Shown here: positions 1-11,516 of the stretch, piece by piece
How positions within the stretch are numbered: the first letter of the stretch is position 1
Layout: each line of letters starts with the position of its first letter
Assembly: GCA_965153355.1 (NCBI GenBank)
Contig: OZ231126.1
Coordinates: 63,736,001 to 63,800,000, forward strand
DNA length: 64,000 nt
Direction of reading: 5' to 3'
Source of the DNA: Flaccisagitta enflata
Taxonomy: Eukaryota > Chaetognatha > Sagittoidea > Aphragmophora
Program-made: the position numbers and the translations under genes
Notes under the pieces: model-generated
What the model was told of the DNA's origin: nothing
The model's database searches: none
Seen by the model: the letters and a program-made list of their open reading frames with translations, nothing else

Positions 1-64
1 TACTATTGATCATTTTGAATGTTACTAATACTTTTTGGTTTTGTTTTTTATTTCAAATGATGAG

Positions 65-157
65 GACACTGTTGAAAACAAGTCGTCAAAGACTTACAGA
101 GATCTATCCTCCGATTCTAACAACTACACCGCAGTGCAAAGTTTCATCAGCTTCTGA
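65..157 (+). CDS. Possible 3'-terminal exon of a gene entering from the left edge
   Basis: A branch-point-like TACTAAT near position 23 and a T-rich tract precede GATGAG; the following frame reads DTVENKSSKTYRDLSSDSNN... for 30 residues to a TGA. The composition is acidic, Ser/Asn-rich and protein-like, whereas the ATG-initiated frame over the same bases is not convincing. I do not recognise the protein. The acceptor is an unusual GAG rather than CAG, and an AATATA element near 394 could be a variant poly(A) signal. A chance reading is possible. Confidence 0.25.
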   Translation, partial: DTVENKSSKTYRDLSSDSNNYTAVQSFISF

Positions 158-551
158 ACATGAATCGATACTCCAAATTCTTAGCATCATTTAATGAAGA
201 AAACTTCAGTAAAAGCAATCGAGATCCGAGATGAGGGAAGAACGGTTGAGTTGAGAGAGAAGCAAGGCCATCTCAAACCATATCGATTTACTATTCAAGG
301 CAATCATCGTAACGGTCGGTTGGACAGAAGCCGAGATGTATGATGAAATAGATCGTTGGAAAAGAAAAGATATCATTTCTTCACTAATCTTTTAATATAA
401 AAACGTCACAAATGAGATGAAAATAGTATGCTTGATTTTTAGTCATTTTAAGCCTTATGTTCTTGTAATTATGCTTCTTTTAAGACAAAAACAAATGTGT
501 AGAGTATCGTGTAATTCAAATGGAAAAATCATTTAACCAAATATATAATGA
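158..551 (+). other. Non-coding stretch, possible 3' UTR
   Basis: AT-rich sequence following the possible terminal exon. No repeat unit, ORF or RNA gene is visible; it ends at a mobile-element boundary. Confidence 0.3.
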
Positions 552-630
552 AACAAGGCCGGATATACGGCCACCAGTTGCCGACGGACGGACAAAGCCT
601 CTTATAGAGTTGCGTGTCCGCAACTAAAAA
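552..630 (+). mobile_element. HINE-like element, subfamily B, internally deleted
   Basis: It keeps both ends of the family: AACAAGGCCGGATATACGG on the left and the palindrome AGTTGCGTGTCCGCAACT followed by AAAAA on the right. Between them only about three tetramers of the GGAC core and the GACAAAGCCTCTTATAGAGTT segment survive. At 79 bp it is a short derivative of the about 175-bp subfamily B copies at 3730 and 16448. Confidence 0.75.
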
Positions 631-909
631 TGTAAAAATGAAGAATAATCTTTTATTATAAGAACATCATTTATTTTCTCGATGGCTTCATATTCTTATT
701 TACAAGGTTAAATAAAACCTTTAGGTATCATTTAGTGTTCCTCATTTGAAATATAATATAAATCATAGGAACCCTTATGATATATTATTACTCAATTATA
801 CTAAATACATTTTTAATATCTACTGTTAAAGCAAATGCTTAACAATAAAATTAAGGAATATTCTTATAATATGTATATAAGAAATAGTAAAATATTATTC
901 TTATTATTA

Positions 910-1107
910 TGCGAATAAAAAAAAAGTCGCACTTTTAAATGACAATTTATCATATTAAATTTCAAAATAATTAAATAAAATCATAAACCATATTGAAGAT
1001 CTCAAAGAGATCTTTCATTTGGCTCCAATCTGGTATTTCTAGCTATATTCGTTTAGAAATGGCATAAAAAAGAGTTAAAACATTGCTTTTTTCAGTTTTG
1101 CAATCCT
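910..1107. repeat. Interspersed repeat related to the TA-flanked element at 48972-49380
   Basis: It contains GTCGCACTTTTAAAT, CTCCAATCTGGTATTTCTAG and CGTTTAGAAATGGCATAA, all shared with about 15.66-16.08 kb and, in the other orientation, with 48972-49380. The terminal CTACTCGACT is missing, so this is a decayed or truncated copy. It also supplies the uninterrupted version of the site into which a HINE-like element inserted at 15.8 kb. Confidence 0.6.
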
Positions 1108-1111
1108 ATTG

Positions 1112-1299
1112 AACAAGGCCGGATACACGGCTACCCCAGTCGCGTGCGGGTGGGCAGGGGCCGTATTTGAGGTCACTTAATCACTTGGGCAGGAGCAGTG
1201 AATCCATAGACCGCAAAAACCCAAAAAAAGTAAAGTGTGACGGACGGACGGACAGACCGACGGACCGACGGATGGACGGACCGACGGACGGACCGACGA
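1112..1299 (+). mobile_element. HINE-like element, subfamily A, 3'-truncated
   Basis: A full left end (AACAAGGCCGGATACACGG, CCCAGTCGCGTGCGGGTGGG) is followed by the GGCAGGAGCAGTG and GACCGCAAAAACCC segments and a long GGAC/CGAC core. The 3' palindrome and CTAAAAA end are absent: the copy stops within the tetranucleotide core. Confidence 0.8.
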
Positions 1300-1800
1300 T
1301 CTAAGATGAAAGAAAATTCAAAAATCTTTAAAATCAATTAGACAAAAAAATTTTAAATTAATTTTTTGTGTCTCTTCCACTCAGTTACAAAAGGGTGCAG
1401 CTTTTTTTTTTATTCCTTGCAGTATATCAGAATTCATGTGCTTTATTAATATTCCCTAAATATTATCTTCAGCGAATATTTATTTTTAAGATTTAAAACC
1501 CTCATATATTCTTAAGATGTTCTTAATTTTGGGGCCATCTGAAGCCTTGATGTTCTTATAAACTAGGTTCTTTTAAGAAAGTGTAGGCCAGTTTCGGCTC
1601 AACATCATTTTCATTCTTAGAATAAGACGAGGTCGATTTTCTCTAGAAACCATGATTCAATCCTTCAACTTTTTTTCAATCATTTCAAAAACGCAGTAAA
1701 AAGCCGATCAAAATCTGTCGAAATCCAAAGTCCTAACAACTTTCCGAAGAGAGAGAATGTATTGGCAGCTAAGCAGACTCTCTCTTTCGCGTTTAAGCGA
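1300..1800. other. No gene seen
   Basis: AT-rich unique-looking sequence. I see no ORF with coding character, no inverted repeat and no RNA gene. Confidence 0.5.
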
Positions 1801-1805
1801 GAACG

Positions 1806-1810
<5 letters not shown>

Positions 1811-1888
<78 letters not shown>
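1811..1888 (+). repeat. (GA)n microsatellite
   Basis: About 39 nearly perfect GA dinucleotides. The long Ser-Leu and Arg-Glu open frames across it are artefacts of dinucleotide periodicity. Confidence 0.97.
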
Positions 1889-1892
<4 letters not shown>

Positions 1893-2026
1893 GAAAACGC
1901 GACCAGACCAATCAGAAGATTTTAAAAGTACGATAACCAATCCAACCAATCAGTGACCGAGGTACGCAAATCCGTGTCGAAAGAAGGAGAGAAGAGCGCC
2001 AAAACTCTAAGCCTGGTTTTGAGCCT

Positions 2027-2806
<780 letters not shown>

Positions 2807-2807
2807 G

Positions 2808-2896
<89 letters not shown>

Positions 2897-2926
2897 CGAG
2901 GATGAAGATGATGATAAATGATGATA

Positions 2927-2992
<66 letters not shown>

Positions 2993-3086
2993 CGAGGATG
3001 AAGATGATGATAAATGATGATAATGATGATAATGATGATAATGATGATAATGATGATAATGATGATAATGATGATAATGATGATAA
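2807..3086 (+). repeat. (GAT)n and (GATGATAAT)n arrays with a duplicated spacer
   Basis: Two long GAT trinucleotide blocks are each followed by the same spacer (TTCGAGGATGAAGATGATG), then a 9-bp-period GATGATAAT block. The spacer duplication shows that one block arose by copying the other together with its flank. The poly-Asp and poly-Ile frames are shadows. Confidence 0.95.
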
Positions 3087-3222
3087 CAGGGATGTGGAAG
3101 CGATTGACCGCTTCCAATTTAGAGGATGGGATAGCTACTAATATTTGAACTGCAAAATGGAAGCGGAAGCGGAAGCGGAAGCGGTGGAAGCGGCATGAAA
3201 ATTGACCGCTTCCACATCCCTA
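3087..3222. mobile_element. Small hAT-like MITE inside the GATGATAAT array
   Basis: 136 bp with inverted ends CAGGGATGTGGAAGCG and its complement ending CATCCCTA. The first bases fit the YAGGGATG-type termini of hAT elements. GATGATAA flanks both sides as a possible 8-bp target duplication, but the host array has the same period, so this is weak evidence. The interior carries a short GGAAGC tandem run. Confidence 0.65.
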
Positions 3223-3527
3223 GATGATAATGATGATAATGATGATGATATTTATGCCACCGACGATTATAATGATAATCATACGATGTCGAGACATGGC
3301 CTGGAGGAGGAAGATAACTTTGAGGAGGAAGTGCGCGGTGATATGAAGGAAGTCGAAGGCAGAATTCTCGCTGCGTTGGCGCCAAATCGCGTGAATCGTG
3401 CCGTGTGGGGGATGGGGGTGGGGGTGGGGGTGCCGTGTGGGGGTCCTCTACTCCGAATCGTTTTGGCGGAGGATGAAGAGGGGGATTCGGGTGAAGGGGG
3501 GATGAGGATCATGTGTCGTGTAGTGAG
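3223..3527. other. Mixed sequence with a GGGGTG-rich run, no gene seen
   Basis: The remains of the GAT array lead into GC-richer sequence with a GGGATGGGGGTGGGGGTGGG run near 3408. A 123-codon open frame spans it but starts in the array, and the real content is unclear. Confidence 0.4.
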
Positions 3528-3729
3528 TAGTAATGTTACCGAGCAAGCAATTAATCGAGCATTAATCGATTAAAATCTTGTATTAATTGCTCGAGCAATA
3601 CAAAAATCCTCGAAGGAAAATTTTGTTCATTTATTTAGAAAACGGCGATTAAAACTCAAAGAAAAAAAAAGAGCAAAATAGAGGAGCTGCAGTCATTTTT
3701 AGCAGGAAAGAAAGACAAAGTAGGAAAAG

Positions 3730-3905
3730 AACAAGGCCGGATACACGGCCATCAGTTGCGGACGGGTGGGCAGGGGCGGAAATGCGCGTTTTCCCACTTT
3801 TTGACTCGATGGTTACGGACCGACGGACCGACGGACGGACGGACGGACGGACGGACGGACGGACGGACAAAGCCTCTTCTAGAGTTGCGTGTCCGCAACT
3901 AAAAA
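3730..3905 (+). mobile_element. HINE-like element, subfamily B, nested in the hAT element
   Basis: A full-length subfamily B copy: AACAAGGCCGG left end, CAGTTGCGGACGGGTGGGCAGG subterminal block, a TTTTTGACTCGATGG variant, 13 or so ACGG/ACCG tetramers, palindrome AGTTGCGTGTCCGCAACT and AAAAA. It lies wholly inside the hAT element, so it inserted later. Confidence 0.88.
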
Positions 3906-3937
3906 TTGTCTTCTCAAGCGGACATCTTATCCGAAAT

Positions 3938-4075
3938 AACAAGGCCGCATACACGGCCAATACCAGTCGTGGACGGGTGGGCAGTGGCAGAAATGCGTGT
4001 TTTTCCACTTTTCGACTCAAGCGGCACGGACCGACCGACCAACGGATGGACAAAGCCGCAGGTCCGCGACTAAAA
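3938..4075 (+). mobile_element. HINE-like element, second nested copy, palindrome damaged
   Basis: It begins AACAAGGCCGCATACACGG, has CAGTCGTGGACGGGTGGGCAGTGG and a short GACC core, and ends CAGGTCCGCGACTAAAA. The left arm of the 3' palindrome is largely lost. Its end abuts the hAT transposase fragment directly. Confidence 0.82.
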
Positions 4076-4261
4076 TGGGAACTGACCATTTTTGAAAACA
4101 CCGGTGAACGGCCAGCAATCCTTGAAAAAGTATTTTGCGCGATAAAGACTCTCCCTCCCACTTCCGTTGAGGCTGAGCGCGCCTTCTCTGGTGCCGGGAT
4201 GTTCCTGACTAAATTAAGATCCCGTTTAAGTGGGAAAACCATCGATGCTCTTTTCTCCTGA
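4076..4261 (+). pseudogene. hAT transposase C-terminal dimerisation domain (fragment)
   Basis: The frame reads WELTIFENTGERPAILEK, then LPPTSVEAERAFSGAGMF and LTKLRSRLSGKTIDAL, then stops. The PPTSVEAERAFS motif followed by TKLRSRLS...DAL is the signature of the hAT-family C-terminal dimerisation region. The RNase-H-like catalytic core that normally precedes it is absent: a HINE-like element abuts it on the 5' side and the internal deletion removed the rest. The continuous open frame starting at 3782 runs through the nested element and is not a real protein. It is non-functional on its own. Confidence 0.9.
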
Positions 4262-4537
4262 GGAAAAAAACCTTGGTTGCTACAAAATAATTATTTTTTT
4301 TTTTTTTGTTTACCACAAAACACTTTGAAACGTCTTACTGCTTTAAATATGATAAAAAAAACCTCTTTTTCCCATTTCATTTCGTTTTTTTTTAGTACTG
4401 GTGGCTAGGATACATAGCTATATAGATTAATGAGAAAAATCCTCGAAATTGCTCGATTAATGCTCGAGCAAATGACATTCAGGCCAATTAATCATCGAGC
4501 AAATTTTTTTTTGCTCGGTAACATCACTAGTAGTGAG

Positions 4538-4862
4538 TGGACAAGAAGCACTGAGCAGGTCTCCTGTCGTACATGGAGGTGCTGTTTATATGCACCATCC
4601 TTCATACATGGTGCTCCAATTTTGAAGTGGGGTTGGCGTCGGGAAATTTTTCCGTCTCGTTGTAAATTGCGTTTTCACGCATTTTATGTGACACATGATA
4701 TTGATAATCTGTTCGTTTGACGAATTTATACCTTACGATACCATACCGAGTTCTATCTACGTCAAAAGTGTTTTTTCTATCTTCTTTGCTTATTTCTTAC
4801 ATTACATCCATTCTCATTTGTTTTTAGAGATCGTACATCAAAATTTGGACTTTTGAAAATAC
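4538..4862. other. No gene seen
   Basis: Ordinary AT-rich sequence between the hAT target duplication and the next exon candidate. A pyrimidine-rich tract ending TTTTTAG at 4827 could be a splice acceptor. Confidence 0.35.
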
Positions 4863-4866
4863 CCAG

Positions 4867-5057
4867 TGAATCCAAAACTGCATTATGCAAATGACGTTAA
4901 TAAAGCTGAGCTCACTATCCGCCTCGCTAGTTTGCTATCACCAGTTCTTAGATATAACCAGACGGAGCCGAGCATTTCAGTGCAGTTTGTACTGGGTAGG
5001 AAGTTGATGGGGAAGGAGTTTAAAGTCAGCGAAGATACGGACACAGAGGCAGAGTGA
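4867..5057 (+). CDS. Unrecognised exon or ORF fragment (about 63 codons)
   Basis: After ATACCCAG the frame reads NPKLHYANDVNKAELTIRL, then ASLLSPVLRYNQTEPSISVQ, then FVLGRKLMGKEFKVSEDTD and an acidic end before TGA. Amino-acid use is balanced and unlike the low-complexity frames around it. There is no in-frame ATG at the start, so it would be an internal or terminal exon or a transposon-protein remnant. A second acceptor at 4827 opens a different frame that stops early. I recognise no domain. Confidence 0.35.
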
Positions 5058-5166
5058 TAACTGATAAGGATTTCTCATCACTAAAGACAAAGAAGGGAGT
5101 TTGCAGGCGCCTCAGCAAAAAAAGCTTATCATCTCTGTCTTGACTGAGATGTAACGACAGGGACAT

Positions 5167-5210
5167 CTTTTTCTTTTTCTTTTTCTTTTTCTTTTTCTTT
5201 TTCTTTTTCT
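5167..5210 (+). repeat. (CTTTTT)n hexanucleotide repeat
   Basis: About seven TTTTTC units directly abutting the TTTTTAG end of a HINE-like element. Similar pyrimidine repeats resume on its other side, so the element probably inserted in or seeded this tract. Confidence 0.9.
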
Positions 5211-5404
5211 TTTTAGTCGCGTGCACGCGACTCTATGACCCGCTCTGTCCGTCGGTCGGTCGGATGGTCGGTCCGTCTGTCCGTCACGCTTAGCTTTTTT
5301 TGTCGTTTTATGCTTTTTTAAGTCTTTTTAAGTAAATTTAAGTAAATTTAAGTTTTATCTTTTGATTTTTAAGTCTTTTAGTCTTGTAACGCGATGGCCT
5401 TGTT
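5211..5404 (-). mobile_element. HINE-like element, subfamily C
   Basis: Read in reverse it ends with the perfect palindrome AGTCGCGTGCACGCGACT followed by AAAAA. It carries a GGAC/CGAC core, then an AAGTAAATTTAAGT-type direct-repeat interior in place of the subfamily A middle, and starts with AACAAGGCCAT. The same interior type occurs at 30797-31167 and 58326-58540. Confidence 0.8.
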
Positions 5405-5700
5405 CTTTCTCTTTTTCTTTTTCCTTTTCCTTTTCCTTTTCCTTTTCCTTTTCCTTTTCCTTTTCCTTTTCCTTTTCCTTTTCTTTTTCTTTTTCTTTTT
5501 CTTTTTCTTTTTCTTCTTCTTCTTCTTCTTTTTCTTTTTCTTTTTCTTCTTCTTCTTCTTTTTCTTCTTCTTTTTCTTTTCCCTTTTTTTTTCTTCTTCT
5601 TCGCCTTCTTTTTCTTCTTCTTTTTTTCCTTGTTTTCCTTTTCCTCTCTTCCTCCCTTTCTTTCCTTCCTTCGTCCTCTCCTTATCCACGTTTTCTTCCT
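5405..5700 (+). repeat. Compound pyrimidine repeat (TTTTCC)n/(CTTTTT)n/(CTT)n
   Basis: Successive blocks of TTTTCC, TTTTTC and TTC repeats nearly without purines on this strand. Phe/Ser/Leu and Lys/Arg frames across it are shadows. A short non-repetitive open segment (5708-5870, MLPAELGSRDMHTR...) follows but runs straight into a GA tract; I do not call it a gene. Confidence 0.93.
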
Positions 5701-5918
5701 ATCTCAAATGCTCCCGGCAGAACTCGGGTCAAGAGATATGCATACAAGAATAGAACAAAAGAGAAAGTTAACACAAAGAATTGCTCAAGCGAATGAACAA
5801 GAATACATCAGGACAAATGTAGAAATGGAATACAGCAGAATGAGATCAAGAGGGGTGAAAAAAAGGGAGGCAAAAGTCACGGGACGAAAAGAAAAGAAAT
5901 TAAAAAAAAGAAAAAAAA

Positions 5919-6023
<105 letters not shown>

Positions 6024-6266
6024 GTTATAAGGAAAAGAAAGAATAATAAAGAGAAAGTAGAATAACAGAGTTAGTTAATGAGTCAAAGACGACGACCTGG
6101 AAACAGACAATGAATAGAACTAACATAAGAGCTAGGATATAGGACACAGAATATGCCGGATATCTTTACTTGAAATGCTTGCTCTCCTTTAAAAGGAGGC
6201 TTCTTTTCAACTTTTTTTTTTCTCTGTCGTTTTATTTCTTCCTGACGTTCGCAGTCACTTTTCAAT

Positions 6267-7340
<1,074 letters not shown>

Positions 7341-7476
7341 TTTAGTTGCGAACACGCAACATTATAGTGACCTTTGTCCGTCCGTTGGTCCATCCGTGAA
7401 CACAAGTCAAAAAAGGGTGAAAACGCACACTTCTGCCCCTGCCCACCCGTCCGCCACTGGTATTGGCCGTGTATCA
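7341..7476 (-). mobile_element. HINE-like element, subfamily B, diverged
   Basis: In reverse it shows GGCCAATACCAGTGGCGGACGGGTGGGCAGG, a GACGGAC core and a decayed palindrome (GTTGCGTGTTCGCAACT). The outer AACAAGG is lost. Confidence 0.72.
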
Positions 7477-7690
7477 TACGTAGGACGATTCTTACTAGAT
7501 AAACCTGATCATTCAGATTCAAATGATGAATTCACTTAATGACAGTAACACATTTTAGCAACCGGGTTTGTTTTGATCCTGAGCCAGGAAAACAATTACC
7601 ATTCATCTGAGATGCTCTTTGTTGAACAGCTTCATTTCAGACATCTTTATTCTCTATGCAATCTCTTTTCAGGTGCGACAAAGCACCTCT

Positions 7691-7805
7691 ATAACTGGCT
7701 GTGTCCGTTGGTTGGTCGGTTGGTTGGTTGGTTGGTTGGTTGGTCGGGTAACGCAATTGTTCGACGATCCACACGTCGCACTTTATTGGCCTACTTGGCC
7801 TTGTT
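7691..7805 (-). mobile_element. HINE-like remnant with GTTG core
   Basis: A GTTGGTTGGTCG tetramer run is followed about 55 bp later by GGCCTTGTT, the family end in this orientation. The palindrome is not recognisable, so the assignment rests on core and terminus only. Confidence 0.4.
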
Positions 7806-7860
7806 TTCCGCCTACAACCTTGGAAATAAGAATACCGACAACTTCAACTAAAGATATCTC

Positions 7861-8200
7861 CGCTTCTAGAAACGCTAGAAACTTTTTTAAAAAAAGAAAT
7901 TTATCTTTGTCAAATTATCTCCAGAATAAATGCAATCTGGTTCTTGTAGCGTTTAGAAATGGCAAGCAAAAGAAAAAAAACATTCCTTTTTGAAAATGCA
8001 AAAAAAAAATCAAGAATGAACAAGTAAATTTTTTCTTGACAGTTTCTATTAAACATGTCTTGGCTTCCAGAAACGCTAGAAACTTTTGTAAAAAAGGCAA
8101 ATTAATCTTCATCAAAAACTCTCTAAGATGAGCGCAATCTGGTTTCTGTAGCTTTAATCGTTTAGAAGTGACAAGCAAAACAATAAACCTATATCCAGAA
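7861..8200. repeat. Diverged tandem duplication, unit about 190 bp
   Basis: TTCTAGAAACGCTAGAAAC...GCAATCTGGTTCTTGTAG...CGTTTAGAAATGGCAAGC recurs about 195 bp later with modest divergence. CAATCTGG and CGTTTAGAAATGGCA also occur in the repeat at 910-1107, so both units are old copies of that family. Confidence 0.7.
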
Positions 8201-8993
8201 TGATTGGTTCAGCAAGTTCGTTTTAGAGATGTGAAACCAAATCATCCTTTACAAAATAAAAAGCTGTGTAGAGTGCATGAAATATGGAAGACTTGAATCA
8301 TCTGTAAGGTAAAAAAATCATAAAATGATCTATCAACTTCAGCAAAATGTTTTGGTCAATTCTTGGTGAATTAATCAATGAACTGCCTAGGTGTCGGTAT
8401 ACTTTTTTTCAAGGTTGTACATGCTATTCGATAACCCACTTAGTCTGTCTGTTGGCCCGTCTATCCATCTGCTGGTGCGTCTACCGTTTAGGTTGGTAAC
8501 ATTTACCCTTGTTGTTTAAGACCGGCTTTTGTTCTAACCAAATGTTTGATGGAATATTTTTTTTATCACAGCCCTTGTCTATCGCACGCAACGTACTTGT
8601 GTCTTGTAGGAAACCGTTCATCCGATCTTACTTTTTCTACGTTCGCTTTGAGAAAAACGGAACTGGGTAATCGATGAAATGAGTAATACGATTAAAACAA
8701 TTTGTTCAAACAGTAGAGTTACTTTAACATCGTGCATTTAGAGCTCTGAAAGAATAAAAACACTTTACATATAGCATAAAAGCCACAATCACTCAATTTG
8801 GTTTGAAATATCGGAAATGATTCTAAATCAGATTTGCATCTTTGATAGTTGACTCATTCCCTTTCCCCCAATTCCCCCTTTCCATCCAAAAAAAGAATAA
8901 AATCCGCAGCGCGATAACGCCATTGATTGAGCGTGTTAGATATATGCCGGGAAATCGATAGAAAATTAACTATTCACTCGCGATGATACTTAT
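8201..8993. other. No gene seen
   Basis: AT-rich. A weak TCTGTCTGTTGGCCCGTC run near 8450 may be a worn HINE-like core but has no termini. Confidence 0.4.
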
Positions 8994-9137
8994 TAATCGC
9001 GTGCTACGCGACTCTACTCCCCGCTTTGTCGGTCCGTCGGTTGGGCCGTTGGTCAGGCAGTCAGCCGGGCCGTCGATGGGTTGGTTGGTTGGTTGGTCGG
9101 CCGGTTGGTCGGCCGGTTGGTTGGTAACCGGCCTTGT
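8994..9137 (-). mobile_element. HINE-like element, core-expanded, middle deleted
   Basis: The palindrome ATCGCGTGCTACGCGACT and CTCCCCGCTTTGTCGG are followed by about 22 GTYG/GTCC/GGCC tetramers running straight into GGTAACCGGCCTTGTT. The central GCGGTCTTTGGCCTCACTGCTCC section is missing, so the copy is mostly core. Confidence 0.8.
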
Positions 9138-9436
9138 TTTACGTTTCCCTAGCACCATCCCTTCATCAACGAGACAAACCCAAACAATAACAAGTGCGCT
9201 GATCATGGCCAAAGACAATAATAAAGATTATAAAAATGGTGCGCAGTAAAAACTGAAAAGCCTTTGGTCCCCATATGGTCAATACAGCGCAGTCTTACAT
9301 CTATTGCCTGGACATATCTTCCATTACTAGATGTAAAAAGTGTAATTCAGTACACTTGCCCATGACATAACTATCAACTTTATCTGAATTGTCACACAAC
9401 GTAATAAAGTAAGATTGTCATTTTGAAATTGAGTCC

Positions 9437-9631
9437 TTTTTTAGTCGCGTGCACGCGACTCTACAACCCGCTTTGTCCGTCGGTCGGTTGGTTGGTCCGT
9501 CGGTCACACTTTACTTTTTTTATGATTTTATTCCTTTGACCTCCCTGCTCCCGCCAAAATGGTCTAATGACCTCAAATATGGCCCCTGCTCACTCGCACG
9601 CGACTTCGGTAGCCGTGTATCCGGCCTTGTT
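9437..9631 (-). mobile_element. HINE-like element, subfamily A, full length
   Basis: It shows TTTTTTAG plus palindrome AGTCGCGTGCACGCGACT, a short GTCGGTTG core, CACACTTTACTTTTTTT, TGACCTCCCTGCTCCCGCC, GCCCCTGCTCACTCGCACGC and AGCCGTGTATCCGGCCTTGTT. All parts of the family are present. Confidence 0.88.
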
Positions 9632-9743
9632 CTTTCATATCAATAGTTGATGGGAGGGGCGTCCATTCATATGACTCATACTATTATGTTCTTCGGTCTG
9701 GAGAAAGTCTAGACGGTGGGGTTTTCATGGTGACGGCAGAGGA

Positions 9744-9746
<3 letters not shown>

Positions 9747-9825
<79 letters not shown>

Positions 9826-9938
9826 GAATTAACTTTTTATTTATTTTACTCCAACCACAAGAATCTCCTTGGAAAAGAGGATGACGGAGGGACAAAAAAG
9901 AGAAAGAAAACGATGTAAGAACTAAGGACGAAAGGACA

Positions 9939-10011
<73 letters not shown>

Positions 10012-10012
10012 A
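9747..10012 (+). repeat. (GA)n and (GAAA)n microsatellites
   Basis: About 37 GA units (to about 9820), about 120 bp of non-repetitive purine-rich sequence, then about 18 GAAA units (9940-10012). Confidence 0.95.
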
Positions 10013-10725
10013 AAGGAAATCAGGCAGATAAAAAGAATGATAGAAAGAAAGAATGATAGAAAGAATGCAGGTAAGCCAGTAAAAAAAAATTGAAATTACT
10101 CGCCGAAAATATCTTTTATTTTGTTAGCTGTTCTTATGTCCTTCCCATTATTACAACTTAATAAGTGACCATTATAACTTTGCTATTTCATCAAAGGCGG
10201 GAACAAATTTGCTGTTTAACTCAAATTGGCTTCTTTTTTTTCATTCTAAAGTTTTGACATTTAGTCAACGAAAGTGAATGGTCAAAAATACACAGAAACA
10301 CTCTGCTTACATTTCAATGCATATCTACTGAAAGCATGTATCATTTTACGGGACACCAGTGCTCCGGGGCTCGTGCTCGGAATGAAAGATGAAAAGGAAA
10401 TTAAGAAAAAATGTGATAGGAAATGGAAAAAAGAATTTATAAGTAAAAGCATACAGAGGCATTGATAATGCATTGAGAATCGTGGCCAAAATCACTAGCA
10501 ACCTCCCCACTGCTTAATGGTCAATACAGCTTGGGCATTTAATGTGTTAGCTGAAACATTATTCCATTGAGAAATTGTTTTATAAATCAATCTAGTTCCC
10601 CAGATACCAGGCCTCTAGATTTTGGAGCAGCGAGCAGCGCCGCTTCTCGGCAGGGAAAGGGAGATGTCGGCAGGTCCCAATGATAGAAGATGAAGGAGGA
10701 GAAGAAAAAGAAGAAAAAGAAAAGG
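10013..10725. other. No gene seen
   Basis: Short ORFs of about 60 codons on both strands around 10274-10473 overlap each other and carry no motif. Nothing else is visible. Confidence 0.45.
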
Positions 10726-10812
10726 AAGAAGAAGAAGAAGAAGAAGAAGAAGAAGAAGAAGAAGAAGAAGAAGAAGAAGAAGAAGAAGAAGAAGAAGAAG
10801 AAGAAGAAGAGG
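10726..10812 (+). repeat. (GAA)n microsatellite
   Basis: About 28 GAA units. The poly-Glu, poly-Ser and poly-Leu frames are artefacts. Confidence 0.96.
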
Positions 10813-11335
10813 AAAAAAAAAAAGAAGAAGGTAAAAGCAAGAAAAGAAACATAAAAAAAATAAGGAGAAGATCGAAATGGAGATGATGGTAATTACAGTC
10901 AGCATTGACATCATTTGCATATTGTAGTTTCACGATTATTGCTCTTGCATAACTTAGTTGATTCGAAAAACTGTGAGTTTGAATTAAAGATATAATAACA
11001 GCTTCGTCCTTTATGTTGTGAACTGAAAAAAAGTTAAATCTTAATCGCATGTAAAAATTATAAACATCATCATGTGTTTCATGAAGCCACCTGCCAAAAA
11101 ATGGATATTGATGATACATATACTGAAAAAAACAGTAAGTATTAGAAATAGAACCAAGACTAAAATCTCTAGTCATTAAAATGTTTGCCTCAGGGAATTT
11201 TTGGTGTTAAATGTGTCTCCAACACAAGAGAGAAGGTAAACTTCTTATTTGGTTGGTATGGATAGGCATAAACACACACACACACACACACAACGTGCCT
11301 CTAGTGCGGGATTTCCTTTCCTCGTAGACTCCTTG
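10813..11335. other. No gene seen; short (CA)n
   Basis: Mixed sequence with a ten-unit CA run at about 11273-11292. Confidence 0.45.
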
Positions 11336-11516
11336 CTCCGTGCTACGCGACTCTACACCCTGCTTTGTCGGTCCGTCCGTCGGTCCGTCACGCTTTATTT
11401 TTTTTTGGTTTTTGCGGTCTTTGGCCTCACTGCTCCTGCCCAAATGATCAAGTGACCTCAAAAACAGCCCCTGCCCACCCGCACGCGACTGGGGTAGCCG
11501 TGTATCCGGCCTTGTT
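11336..11516 (-). mobile_element. HINE-like element, subfamily A, left arm of palindrome lost
   Basis: From CCGTGCTACGCGACTCTACACCC it continues through the GTCGGTCC core, CACGCTTTATTTTTTTT, GGCCTCACTGCTCCTGCC and CGCACGCGACTGGGGTAGCC to CCGGCCTTGTT. Confidence 0.87.

Larger units (their letters stand above)
3528..4529. mobile_element. hAT transposon, internally deleted, with exact 8-bp target duplication
   Basis: The left end TAGTAATGTTACCGAGCAA and the right end read in reverse, TAGTGATGTTACCGAGCAA, form terminal inverted repeats. Further matching GCTCGAG/ATTAATCGAG blocks extend inward for roughly 80 bp, ending near AAAATCCTCGAA on both sides. The flanks are perfect 8-bp duplications GTAGTGAG at 3520-3527 and 4530-4537. 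Duplication length and TAGTRATG ends are hAT hallmarks. Inside are the C-terminal transposase fragment (4076-4261) and two nested HINE-like elements. At 1,002 bp it cannot encode a whole transposase and would be mobile only in trans. Confidence 0.92.

Noticed and set aside
3782-4261. Single 159-codon gene
   Set aside because: The first 97 codons are HINE-like sequence including its tandem core; only the last 60 are hAT transposase.
5362-5796. Phe/Ser-rich membrane-like protein
   Set aside because: Pyrimidine hexanucleotide and trinucleotide repeats; no protein-like sequence outside them.
10592-11176. 194-codon minus-strand ORF
   Set aside because: Its middle is the GAA array read as poly-Ser; the flanks have no recognisable domain.
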